64,000 bases of DNA from Liolophura sinensis (GCF_032854445.1 NC_088302.1:1056001-1120000), one strand, 5' to 3'. Positions 47,565 through 58,640 are shown, counted from the stretch's first letter. Numbers and translations: made by a program. Notes: generated by a model not told the origin, from the sequence alone.

Positions 47565-49268
47565 ATAGCTGTGGTGCCAGGGGATGTGATGGCTGTGGTG
47601 CTAGGAGATGAGATGGCTGTGGTGCTAGGGGATGAGATAGCTGTGGTGCTAGGGGATGTGATAGCTGTGGTGCTAGGGGAGGTAATAGCTGTGGTGCTAG
47701 GGAATGAGATGGCTGTGGTGCCAGGGGATGTGATGGCTGTGGTGCTAGGGGATGTGGTAGCTGTGGTGCTGGGGGATGTGATAGCTGTGGTGCTAGGGGA
47801 TGTGATAGCTGTGGTGCTAGGGGATGTGATGGCTGTGGTGCTAGAGGATGAGATGGCTGTGGTGCTAGGGGATGAGATGGCTGTGGTGCTAGGGGATGAG
47901 ATTGCTGTGGTGCTAGAGGATGTGATAGCTGTGGTGCTAGGGGATGAGATGGCTGTGGTGCTAGGGGATGAGATGGCTGTGGTGCTAGGGGATGTGATGG
48001 CTGTGGTGCTAGAGGATGTGATAGCTGTGGTGCTAGGGGATGAGATAGCTGTGGTGCTAGGGGATGAGATAGCTGTGGTGCTAGGGGATGAGATGGCTGT
48101 GGTGCTAGGGGATGAGATAGCTGTGGTGCTAGGGGATGTGATAGCTGTGGTGCTAGGGGAGGTAATAGCTGTGGTGCTAGGGAATGAGATGGCTGTGGTG
48201 CCAGGGGATGTGATGGCTGTGGTGCTAGGGGATGTGGTAGCTGTGGTGCTAGGGGATGTGATAGCTGTGGTGCTAGGTGTTGTGATAGCTGTGGTGCTAG
48301 GGGATGTGATGGATGTGGTGCTAGAGGATGTGATAGCTGTGGTACTAGGGGATGAGATGGCTGTGGTGCTAGGGGATGAGATTGCTGTGGTGCTAGAGGA
48401 TGTGATAGCTGTGGTGCTAGGCGATGAGATGGCTGTGGTGCTAGGGGATGAGATTGCTGTGGTGCTAGAGGATGTGATAGCTGTGGTGCTAGGGGATGAG
48501 ATGGCTGTGGTGCTAGGAGATGTGATAGCTGTGGTGCTAGGGGATGAGATGGCTGTGGTGCTAGGGGATGAGATGGCTGTGGTGCTAGGGGATGAGATGG
48601 CTGTGGTTCTAGGGGATGTGATGGCTGTGGTGCTAGGGGATGTGATGGCTGTGGTGCTAGGGGATGAGATGGCTGTGGTGCTAGGAGATGTGATAGCTGT
48701 GGTGCTAGGGGGAGAGATGGCTGTGGTGCTAGGGGATGTGATATATGTGGTGCTAGGGGATGAGATGGCTGTGGTGCTAGAGGATGTGATAGCTGTGGTG
48801 CTAGGCGATGAGATGGCTGTGGTGCTAGGGGATGAGATGGCTGTGGTGCTAGGGGATGAGATGGCTGTGGTGCTAGGGGATGTGATGGCTGTGGTGCTAG
48901 GGGATGAGATGGCTGTGGTGCTAGGGGATGTGATAGCTGTGGTGGTAGGGGATGAGATGGCTGTCGTGTCAGGGGGTGAGATGGCTGTGGTGCTAAGGGA
49001 TGTGATAGCTGTGGTGCTAGGGGATGAGATGGCTGTGGCGCTAGGGGATGAGATGGCTGTGGTTCTAGGGGTGTGATAGCTGTGGTTCTAGGGGATGTGA
49101 TAGCTGTGGTGCTAGGGGATGTGATAGCTGTGGTGCTAGGGGATGTGATATCTGTGGTGCTAGAGGATGAGATGGCTGTGGTGCTAGGGGATGAGATGGC
49201 TGTGGTGCTAGGGGATGAAATGGCTGTGGTGCTAGGGGATGAGATGGCTGTGGTGCTAGGGGATGTGA
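47565..49268. repeat. 24-bp minisatellite, about 71 copies, open in both orientations
   Basis: The unit is gctgtggtgctaggggatga, then gatg, with gag/gtg and atg/ata variants. A 480-base stretch (about 47641-47760) recurs at about 48121-48240, identical over at least 120 bases, so blocks of 20 units have been copied. Because 24 is a multiple of three, a 522-codon frame (A-V-V-L-G-D-E-M octapeptide) lies on the plus strand and a 579-codon frame (L-A-P-Q-P-S-H-P) on the minus strand. Neither has flanking unique protein, so I do not call a gene. Confidence 0.95.
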
Positions 49269-50461
49269 CGTGATAGTATTTAAGCATTTACATGGACAGT
49301 CAGAATTTAGCTCTGATGTAAATATACAAGAGGCCGGATTTTCATGTGTTTGACCATTTGTCAACTGTCAACCCGCTGGTTCACTCTTGTCTAGGTAGTC
49401 TTTCTGCCATGAGACACACAACAACTCCGTTTGTATTCCGCAGGGAACTTTCGTCTGTGAGGTACATAATACATGTTGAATTCGCCAACGTGAACAGTTG
49501 CAGAAATGTTGCAGGCAATTGAAGAGCAAATGGCCGATTGGCAGTGCAGACTGGCAGATCTACCAAAGTTAGAAGAGCACGTGACTAATCAAAAGCAGAA
49601 TCTGATCTCCAGTAATGCAGATCTCGGGGAATTCGAACGATGTTCGTATATGTTGGTCGATTGCGTGCTAGCTCTGGATGGTCGGAATATTATTTGGTTA
49701 CTAATGGAAGCTTTGACTAAACGCTTGTTTCATTAGGCTTTGGCTTGATATGACACCAAATATAGTATTGTGAGCTTTACAAGCGTGGTTTTTTTTACAA
49801 GTTATTGCAAAGCGCTTGGACAAAATGTGGGAAAAGCAATTGCTCTGAGGGAATTCGCACAAAAACACAAATTATATCATTTCGTTACTACAAATAGAGG
49901 CCTATTCCAAAACCATTTTATCATTTTATCTTAAAAATCGGAAACTCTTATATTCTGGGTAAACAGAAAACATTGTCTTTATATTTTCATATTCCATACG
50001 AATGTGATTATAAATTTAATTTCCCGCTTACAGAGTTATGTTAAAGTATCTAGAGGTTGCCACATTTATGCACGGACAAAAAAACGGAAAGTATTTCTTT
50101 TATAGAAATGTATCTAAGGTTAAAAATGCGATGCCTCGATATTCCGATCGATGAAAGTGATGACGTATACATGCATTAATGGTTATGTAAAAAGCACACT
50201 AAAACGAAGAAAAGCGTTTCCTTGCTCCAAATTTTTCTGACTTGAAGAGAAAATGGCGATACGCTCCAAGGCATTACTCATTTTACTTTTACTTGATGTC
50301 CAAGCCATGCTGGGCCTCATTGTGTAACAGATGCTTATCCAAATACAGCGCTAGCTAGTTTCCCTGCAGCAGTATGTCAGAATGTTTGTCGTGTATCGAA
50401 CAATGGCATTACTATTTCCGTACTGTACGATTCTTTTGTAACATTTTCCTCGATACTGCAT
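49269..50461. other. Unassigned stretch; one short coiled-coil-like open frame
   Basis: A plus-strand frame at 49506-49736 (76 codons) begins M-L-Q-A-I-E-E-Q-M-A-D-W-Q and its first 40 residues are charged and helix-prone. It is not a family I recognise and could be chance. The rest is AT-rich and featureless. Confidence 0.35.
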
Positions 50462-51053
50462 TGTAGGATGCGGATGGGACTGAGCGCTCTTCACGCAGAC
50501 TTATTTACCAATGGCCTTTCAGATGACCAGTCTTGTCATAAATGTAATTACAAATGTGAAAATTCTCATCATTTTCTTATTGAATGTCCCGCATATGCCG
50601 CTCAAAGGAAGCACATGTTCGACAGGTTTACTAAAACGATTTCTCCAAATGCTCACTTATCTACTTTCCTTCCGCATTGCTCAAAACATATCTCAAATAT
50701 TTTACTTTTTGGATCAAATGACCTATCTCTTGAAGACAATAAAACCATATTCTGTTCTGTGCACAAATTCATTCAAGATACTCGAAGATTTATCCATCGT
50801 ACTCACCAAGTAGTTCAAACAAGCCTCTTTTAAGGTACAAAGTGCTAAGACTGAAACCCATTCTTAAATCTGTTATATAATCGGTACTTAATGAAGTATA
50901 TGAGTGTGTGCAGTATTGGATTCACTATTCACTATCAAGTTTTGATTATATAAATGTATGATGTATATAAGTTTGAGGAGACCCCCTAGTGACCCATGGG
51001 TTGTGGGATATCCTCAGTAAACAAATAAAGAATTAAATTAAATTAAATTAACA
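50462..51053 (+). mobile_element. 5'-truncated LINE 3' end with AATTA tail
   Basis: A plus-strand open stretch ends at 50833 and is followed by about 170 bases of 3' untranslated sequence, a tgacccatgggttgtgggat phrase and a tail of attaa repeats (about 51030-51053). Ends built of short tandem repeats rather than plain poly(A) are typical of CR1/L2/RTE-like LINEs. The rest of the element is absent. Confidence 0.82.
50468..50833 (+). pseudogene. LINE ORF2 C-terminal zinc-knuckle fragment
   Basis: The 121-codon frame starts R-M-G-L-S-A-L-H-A-D-L-F, then S-C-H-K-C-N-Y and N-S-H-H-F-L-I-E-C-P. That gives a C-x2-C...H...C knuckle typical of the region after the reverse transcriptase in Jockey/CR1-type LINEs. 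The frame is intact to its stop, so the copy is probably young. It lacks endonuclease and polymerase and has no function of its own. Confidence 0.82.
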
Positions 51054-51084
51054 ATGGTGGTAGTTTTCATCTAAGCTCCTTCTT

Positions 51085-51170
51085 GTTTCCTCCATCCATA
51101 AACCAGACTGCGCTATTATAAGTGCAATATTCTTCAGTGCGACATAAAACATCAATCAAACTAATCAATG
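51085..51170 (+). mobile_element. SINE family A tail fragment
   Basis: The order gtttcctccatccataaacc, then tataagtgcaatattcttca, then cataaaacatcaatcaaac follows the family-A body and tail with heavy divergence. Confidence 0.6.
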
Positions 51171-51787
51171 CGTGAGAAACTACTTGTCACAATATAACTC
51201 TTTTCCTGCAACGCACCACATCGCATAGTGTGTTTTTCTTCCTCGTTAAGTCATTGTTTTGCTGGCAATTGTTAAAGCTGCCCTGACGTAGAACTGAGAT
51301 CCGGCGTTAGCGTGATATAATCTTACAAACATTAAGTTTTATGTCTTCTGACGGCGTTAGCGGTTAGATTCGGACCCACGCGCCATCTTTACTGCCTCGC
51401 TCATTTAGAGGTTAAAAGTTTCGCTCCTAATCGATATTTGTGACGTCGATGGCGATATTACCTTCTTCCCGTGACAGACCGAATTAAGGAGGACAAATAG
51501 CGTAGAACAGAGTTCAATGGCTGACAGCTCTCGCAGTTCTTGTGAAGGCGACGATCCCATTGGCACCCCACATCTACGGCCGGCATGTCCTCAAGGGCAT
51601 ATAAGATTTCCAAACTGTGCTAATTTGAAAACTTGACTTTAGGAGATCTGTATATAGCTGATTTGCTCCAGCCCCAGGTTTCCGGATTTCCGGAGTTCGT
51701 CTGAGCTGGATTTTTGTCGCCCCATCTTGGTTATTCCTGATTTGGGTGTCTCCACGTTCCTGTGGGTGACGTGCTTAACACTGTGCC
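51171..51787. other. Unassigned stretch upstream of receptor exon 3
   Basis: Unique, GC-moderate sequence that probably includes promoter or 5' untranslated sequence of the exon at 51788. I see no definite TATA box or start site. Confidence 0.4.
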
Positions 51788-52079
51788 ATGCCTAACACAA
51801 CGAACCGGAGTGTGGCCTGGGTGGCGGATCTTAGCGGTGAAGTGCGCATACCCTTGTACTCGGTCATCTTCGTGCTGGCCTTACTGGGAAACAGTCTGGT
51901 GCTGGCCACGTTATTTCAGAACAAGCGAATGCGGACAGTGACAAACGTGTTCCTGATGAACTTAGCTGTTTCAGACCTCCTCCTCGCACTCTTCTGTATG
52001 CCATTCACACTTATTCCCGTCCTCCTCCGTAACTTTATATTCGGAGACATTATGTGCGTTCTCCTCAGGTACCTTCAAG
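51788..52079 (+). CDS. CCK/gastrin-receptor-like GPCR, first coding exon 3
   Basis: The exon has 97 codons plus one base and ends before gt-a-a-g-t (phase 1). The extracellular tail is very short (about 20 residues; sequons N3 and N6). TM1 is about 21-43 (G-N, N35), and TM2 is about 53-80 with N-L-A-V-S-D (D63) and C-M-P-F-T-L-I-P. Then come N-F-I-F-G, C90 and L-R-Y-L-Q-G. R-M-R-T-V-T-N before TM2 is again as in CCK receptors. It resembles the exons at 33.7 and 43.6 kb from TM2 on, with different tail and TM1. No further receptor exon is visible in the remaining 11.9 kb. The other half could lie past the window edge. Confidence 0.87.
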
Positions 52080-52085
52080 GTAAGT
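52080..52085 (+). promoter_or_regulatory. Splice donor, phase 1
   Basis: CAAG|GTAAGT closes the third receptor exon, matching the other two in codon and phase. Confidence 0.88.
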
Positions 52086-52099
52086 TTCTTCATTTATAT

Positions 52100-52300
52100 G
52101 ATTGATTGATTGATCGATATTAAGGCCATGGTTAAGAATTTTCTAGTTATATCAAAGTTTATGGGTGGGGACACCAGAGAACCCGGAGTAAACCACCGAC
52201 CTTGGTCAACTACCTGACAAACCCCCTGTTTTAAATTTGCAGCTTTATGTAGATTCGAACTCACTTCATTTGTCAAGGATTGGATAATCGCAGCGTGCTA
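52100..52300 (-). mobile_element. Reverse-oriented tRNA-derived SINE just past the exon-3 donor
   Basis: The stretch begins with tgattgattgattgatc, continues ggggacaccagagaacccgg and agtaaaccaccgaccttggt, and ends with gtagattcgaactcac. On the minus strand that last string is a B-box-like gttcgaatc. The element sits 20 bases inside the presumed intron. Confidence 0.72.
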
Positions 52301-52689
52301 GGCATCAATAAGAAGAATTAGGCTAATCCATTAACGAGGTTATGAAGCATGAGTTTACCGTCCATTGCGAAAGAATGAGACGTTTCAAATACGTCTCTAA
52401 TAAATGATTCAGCTGCGATAAATCGTGTGGGGCGTATTGTACTGAATATGTAATACAGTCGTGGTCTTGATATCGAGTATGAAGAAACACATCGTTAGCA
52501 GATCACAAATGTAATATCATAATTATTATGAGTTATCATAATTCCTAGTAACATTATTTAAGATATCTGTGAACTGGATGTGACCCTTTTGAGTGGAATA
52601 AGTTTTTTTTGTGATATTTTAAAGTGACACAGAATTTGGGTTTGTTAACCCTTTACCAGCTCCTCTAGCAGGAGTTTGGAGTAATGTTT

Positions 52690-53712
52690 AACAATCATAG
52701 ACTTTCTGCAGTTGTGGCACTTCTAATCTGTATTAAATGGTCTGATATCCGTGACATCTCTAATCTGTATTAAATTGTCTGATATCCGTGACCATTGTAA
52801 TCAGTCTTAAATGGTCTGATATCTGTGACATTTCTAATCAGTGTTAAATGGTCTGATATCTGTGACATTTCTAATCAGTGTTAAATGGTTTGATATCCGT
52901 GACATTTCTAATCAGTGTTAAATGGCCTGATATCCGTGACATTTCTCATCAGTGTTAAATGGCCTTATATCCGTGACATTTCTAATCAGTGTTAAATGGT
53001 CTGATATCCGTGACATTTCTAATCAGTGTTAAATGGTCTAATATCCGTGACATTTCTAATCAGTGTTAAATGGACTGATATCCGTGACATTTCTCATCAG
53101 TGTTAAATGGTCTGATATCTGTGACATTTCTAATCAGTGCTAAATGGCCTGATATCTGTGACATTTCTAATCAGTGTTAAATGGCCTGATATCTGTGACA
53201 TTTCTAATCAGTGTTAAATGGTCTGATATCTGTGATATTTCTAATCAGTGTTAAATGGTCTGATATCTGTGACATTTCTAATCAGTTTTAAATGGCCTGA
53301 TATCTGTGACATTTCTAATCAGTGTTAAATGGACTGATATCCGTGACATTTCTAATCAGTGTTAAATGGCCTGATATCTGTGACATTTCTAATCAGTGTT
53401 AAATGGTCTGATATCTGTGACATTTCTAATCAGTGTTAAATGGCCTGATATCTGTGACATTTCTCATTAGTGTTAAATGGTCTGATATCTGTGACATTTC
53501 TAATCAGTGTTAAATGGTCTGATATCTGTGACATTTCTAATCAGTGTTAAATGGTTTGATATCCGTGACATTTCTAATCAGTGTTAAATGGCCTGATATC
53601 TGTGACATTTCTAATCAGTGTTAAATGGTCTGATATCTGTGACATTTCTAATCAGTGTTAAATGGTCTGATATCTGTGACATTTCTAATCAGTGTTAAAT
53701 GGTCTGATATCC
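52690..53712. repeat. 37-bp minisatellite, about 27 copies
   Basis: The unit gatatctgtgacatttctaa, then tcagtgttaaatggtct, repeats every 37 bases with few differences (atctg/atccg; ggtct/ggcct). It is unrelated to the 37-base unit at the left edge of the window. Confidence 0.95.
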
Positions 53713-53826
53713 GTCTTAGTCATACCATCTGGCGAGGCTTGTTGTATGACCGATATTTCCAAGAACAGCTCTATGTTTACGCAATAAACCAGTTGTTCGG
53801 ATAATACTTAAGTTGTTACTCCTCTC

Positions 53827-55035
53827 CTATATGGTGGGAATTACCACCATCTGCTGTTCTCCACCTGCTCTTCTGCTGCTTCTTCTTGTGGGCATTGTGG
53901 TTCGGTTGAATAGACGGTGGAATTCTCTCCTCTTTGTATCCATGTAAACGGTGAAGGTTGCATTGCAGGTGAGCTGTTTACCTGTATCATGGCAGTGATC
54001 AAACATCATGAACGGTGCCCGTTTAGGTAACTTACAACGGAAGTATATGAAGCGGTGAGCTCCTACAACGTAATTCAATACAATTCTCTCTTCAAAGATA
54101 TTCTTATTTGCTCTTATCAGCCTAATTATGTAGTCTTTGTAACTTTTTTTTCTGCATCTGTGATACTGTATTTTGCACTGGTCTAAGCTGATATTTGAAA
54201 TCCAGTGACATTGCCTGCATTTCTTTACAAAGTCTGGAAGTCGCAACAATCTTGTGCTTTGAAGTTGACGATAACAAGATAGCCTTTACAAATAAGTCGT
54301 GGACATAGGGCGCTAGGGAATTAAGTATATCAAACATTTTAATCAATGTAGCTAAAGCGTACGCTACCTGTGATTCACCGGGCCCTAATGTAATCATCGG
54401 TGCCTTTGAAGTTGGTCATGGCTGTAAGGTTTCCTAATGCTGGACAATACTTCAGGATATTACACGGGCAGGTGTTTGTCATTGAACAAAAGCTGCCAGT
54501 TGGACGCTGGTCGCATACATCCATTGGAGGTCAGTAAGCTCTTATTTGCCATGTGATTGTTACATTTCGAGTTTTCCACGAATAGCCATGCTATCTTGTT
54601 TAGTCTTTCTCTCTCTCTTCCCCTGGTTTATCTATACTGCAAATATAAACCATATATTAAAGAGTCCAAGCATTCTTACTCCCCAGTCATGCATATTACG
54701 TCAAAAAGGCCAAACCTTCTTACTCCCCATCCATGCACAGAGGCAAATCCTTCTTACTCCGGAGTCATGTAAATGTATACCGTTTCATCAGCATTGGACT
54801 TAAAACATTGCGCAAACACACCATAAAGATTTCCTAGAACCACTGACAAGTTGTTGTAGTTTCCCACCCTACTCTCTACTCTTCTGACTTCAGAATTTCC
54901 ATTTTTGAGACTGATTAACCCGTTTCCTGTAACTGTATGAAAACCATGAGATCTCCAATAACTGTACTGAGTCTGACGCACCACAGCCCTGCTATGTATA
55001 ACAATTATGTGTATACTCGGGTTTCGTCTTTCCAC
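53827..55035 (-). other. Unrecognised minus-strand open stretches, possibly one broken element
   Basis: Three minus-strand frames follow one another: 55035-54754 (93 codons, with H-T-V-T-G-N-G-L-I-S-L and V-V-L-G-N-L-Y-G-V-F), 54397-54122 (91 codons) and 54249-53827 (140 codons). The last contains C-R-Q-C-H-W, then F-D-H-C-H-D-T-G-K-Q-L-T-C, and ends in a basic R-R-S-S-R-R-A-G tail. The Cys/His spacing suggests a zinc-binding piece, and the pattern looks like a decayed coding element. I do not recognise the family. The frames might also be unrelated chance openings. Confidence 0.35.
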
Positions 55036-55235
55036 TTGATCTTTTATTGCAAATCATTCGGAGATTTTGTAACCTTTTATGATAAACGAATAAATAACAC
55101 ATGTGCTTAAGAGCTAAGTTAATCGATGTCGCGGCAACTCAAAGAATCACACAATAGTGGTTGTGGTCAGTATAATCGATATGGCGATCACAAACGGTGG
55201 TTATCGATCCAGAACGGAGGATATTACACGTGGTA

Positions 55236-55850
55236 TTACCCAGGTGAGCCAGATATTACACGTTGTATTACGCATGTGGGCATGGTATAGACGGGATATT
55301 ACCCTTGTGAACCTGGTATAAACGTGATATTACCCTGGTGAGCGTGGTATAGACGTGATATTACCCAAGTGAACCTGGTATACATGTGATATTACCCTGG
55401 TGAGCGTGGTATTACACGTGATATTACCCTGGTGAGCGTGGTATAGACGTGATATTACCAGGTGAGTATAATATAGACGTGATATTACCAATGTGAACCT
55501 GGTATACATGTGATATTACCCTGGTGAGCGTGGTATTACATGTGATATAACCCTGGTGAGCGTGGTATAGATGTGATATTACCAGGTGAGTATAGTATAG
55601 ACGTGATATTATCCATGTGAACCTGCTATACATGTGATATTACCCTGGTCAGCGTGGTATTACACGTGGTATTACCCAGATGAGCACGGTATTACACGTG
55701 ATACTACAAAGATGAGCGTTATATTACCCTGGTGAGCGTGGTATTACACTTGATATTACCCAGGTGAACCTGGTATTACACGTGATATTACCTTGGTAAG
55801 CCTGATATTACACGTAATATTACCGAGTTGAGCGTGTTACAATTACATTG
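55236..55850. repeat. 31-32-bp minisatellite, about 20 copies
   Basis: Units of gtgatattaccctggtgagc, then gtggtatagac or gtggtattaca, are spaced 31-32 bases apart. A larger pattern of three units (tgaacctggtatacatgtga, then two gagcgtgg units) recurs at about 55370, 55490 and 55620. Confidence 0.92.
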
Positions 55851-55920
55851 TCTTTCTGATGCCCTGCACTTAACCCAGTACATCGCTGTGCGTTATTTCC
55901 ACACGTGGGTTCAGCATGAT

Positions 55921-56066
55921 GAGGATAGTACAACGACTGGTTGACCCGTATCAGTATAATTGCTCGGACGGGGCGGAATACTTGCCTTCGGTAATGCGTC
56001 TCAGTGAAGCAGCACTAGATAAAAGAGCGGTGGAAATCCGTCCTGCAACAAGGAGGCACATTGCTT
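55921..56066 (+). mobile_element. SINE family B, body fragment
   Basis: It shares ttgacccgtatcagtataat, then gggcggaatacttgccttcg, then gtggaaatccgtcctgcaac with the complete copy at 22.7 kb. The tRNA-like head and the family tail are missing. Confidence 0.82.
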
Positions 56067-56490
56067 GCATGCATACTTCACACACTGAGGTAGACCAAAT
56101 ACCTACACATGTACAACCATATATTAGTCCCGACCCTAGAGGCAGTGCTCGGATCTTTCAAACAATAATGCCCTGGGGACATCCAGGGAAAGTGTACATG
56201 TCTCCAAGCGCGAGGGAAAAGGAGCAGACAGACGGTAGACACAGAACATTTCTCCAAGCCAAAGGGAAAACGAGTATACAGACGGTAGACACAAAACATT
56301 TCTTCACATAAAGGTTTTCTTGAAGCAAACGCGATGTCATTCTTAATGGTCTAGTCCCTGAGGGCGTTGTTTTAGATTACTTGGGAAGTAGGTGTGTTCC
56401 GTATCAGTGTACGGTTATCAGTCAGCGATATGAAATATTGGTACCACCCACCTATTCTCAGGAAGGTTTTACAGGAATCCTTTCCTAGGA
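56067..56490. other. Unassigned stretch with a two-copy 60-base duplication
   Basis: The phrase gacggtagacac followed by a-aacatttct recurs at about 56230 and 56280. A plus-strand frame that continues from the SINE has no recognisable domain. Confidence 0.4.
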
Positions 56491-56499
56491 ATATGGGCG

Positions 56500-58640
56500 G
56501 AGCTGAGCAGAGCGATGAGCCTGATATGAGTGTAATATGAGTGATGATGTTTGTTAGCGCGATGAAGGTTGACTGAGCGGATCAGAGCAGAGCGATGAAC
56601 CTGACATGGGTGTGTTGATGACTGATGACTTTTCTTAGCGCGGTGGAAGCTGGCTGAGCGGATCAGAGCAGAGCGATGAGCTTTACATGAGTGGATTGAT
56701 GAGTGATGGGTGTGGACTAATGATGTTTGTTAGAGCGATGAAGGTTGAGTGAGTGGATCAGATCAGAGCGATGAGCTTTACATGAGTGGATTTATGAGTG
56801 ATGGGTGTGGACTAATGATGTTTGTTAGAGCGATGAAGGTTGAGTGAGTGGAGCAGATCAGAGCGATGGGCTTGACATGAGTGGATTGATGAGTGATGGG
56901 TGTGGACTAATGATGTTTGTTAGAGCGATGAAGGTTGAGTGAGTGGAGCAGATCAGAGCGATGGGCTTGACATGAGTGGATTGATGAGTGATGGGTGTGG
57001 ACTAATGATGTTTGTTAGAGCGATGAAGGTTGAGTGAGTGGAGCAGATCAGAGCGATGGGCTTGACATGAGTGGATTGATGAGTGATGGGTGTGGACTAA
57101 TGATGTTTGTTAGAGCGATGAAGGTTGAGTGAGTGGAGCAGATCAGAGCGATGGGCTTGACATGAGTGGATTGATGAGTGATGGGTGTGGACTAATGATG
57201 TTTGTTAGAGCGATGAAGGTTGAGTGAGTGGAGCAGATCAGAGCGATGGGCTTGACATGAGTGGATTGATCAGTGATGATGTTTGTTAGCGCGGTGAAGG
57301 TTGAGTGAGTGGAGCAGAGCAGAGCGATGAACCTGACATGGGTGTGTTCACTGATAATGTTTGCTAGCGCTATGAAGTTTGACTTAGCAGAGCTCAGCAG
57401 AGCGATGAACCTGAAATGGTGTGTTGATGACTGATGATGTTTGTTAGCGCGGTGAAGGTTGACTGAGTAGAGCAGTGCAGAGCAATGGACCTGACATGAG
57501 TGTGTTGTTGACTGATGATGTTTGTTAGCGCGGTGAAGTTTGACTGAGGGGAGCAGAACGGAGCGATGAGTCTGACATGAGTGTGTTGATGGCCGATGAT
57601 GTTTGTTAGCGCGGTGAAGGTTGACTGAGCGGAGCAGAACGGAGCGATGAGTCTGACATGAGTGTGTTGATGAGTGATGATGTTTGTTAGCGCGGTGAAG
57701 GTTGACTGAGGGGAGCAGAACGGAGCGATGAGTCTGACATGAATGTGTTGATGACTGATGATGTTTGTTAACGTGGTGAAGGTTGACTGAGTAGAGCAGA
57801 ACGGAGCGATGAGTCTGACATGAGTGTGTTGATGACTGATGATGTTTGTTAACGTGGTGAAGGTTGACTGAGCGGAGCAGAACGGAGCGATGAGTCTGAC
57901 ATGAGTGTGTTAATGACTGATGATGTTTGTTAGCGCGGTGAAGGTTGACTGAGCGGAGCAGAACGGAGCGATGAGTCTGACATGAGTGTGTTGATGACTG
58001 ATGATGTTTGTTAACGTGGTGAAGGTTGACTGAGCGGAGCAGATCACAGCGATGAGCCTGATATGAGTGTAATATGAGTGATGATGTTTGTTAGCGCGGT
58101 GAAGGTTGACTGAGCGGAGCAGAACGGAGCGATGAGTCTGACATGAGTGTGTTGATGACTGATGATGTTTGTTAGCGTGGTGAAGGTTGACTGGTGGGTG
58201 ATATGTTGATAACTGATACTGATTTCCTGTGCGGTGACGGTTGGTAGAGCAGTGCAGAGCAATGGGCTTGGCGTCGGTTTATAGTGGGTGATATGTTGAT
58301 AACTGATACTGATTTCCTGTGCGGTGACGGTTGGTAGAGAGGAACAGAGCAATGGGCCTGGCGTCGGTTTATGGTGGGTGATATGTTGATAACTGATACT
58401 GATTTCCTGTGCGGTGACGGTTGGTAGAGCGGAGCAGAGCAATGGGCCTGGTGTCGGTTTATAGTGGGTGATATGTTGATAACTGATGCTGATTTCCTGT
58501 GCGGTGACGGTTGGTAGAGCAATGAGCCTGGCATCAGTGAGCGGGTTACATTTTAAAGACTGATGCTAATTTTCTGTGCGGTGATGGTTGGCCGAGCAGA
58601 GGAAAGCAATGAGCATAGCATCGGCTTTTGTGTCTTACAC
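56500..58640. repeat. Compound higher-order minisatellite with 95-, 81- and 90-bp unit zones
   Basis: All units share gatgatgtttgttagcgcgg and gaaggttgactgagcgg phrases. In 56700-57260 they form almost identical 95-base units (marked by gggtgtggactaatgatg). In 57270-58190 they form about eleven 81-base units (agaacggagcgatgagtctg). In 58190-58640 they form four to five 90-base units (gcggtgacggttggtagagc). The zones share ancestry but have been homogenised separately. The Q-P-S-P-H-R-K-S frames on the minus strand at 58.0-58.5 kb are by-products. Confidence 0.93.

Noticed and set aside
47508-49287. 522- and 579-codon open frames on opposite strands as genes
   Set aside because: They consist wholly of 24-bp repeat units, overlap each other completely, and lack any unique flanking domain, splice context or recognisable family.
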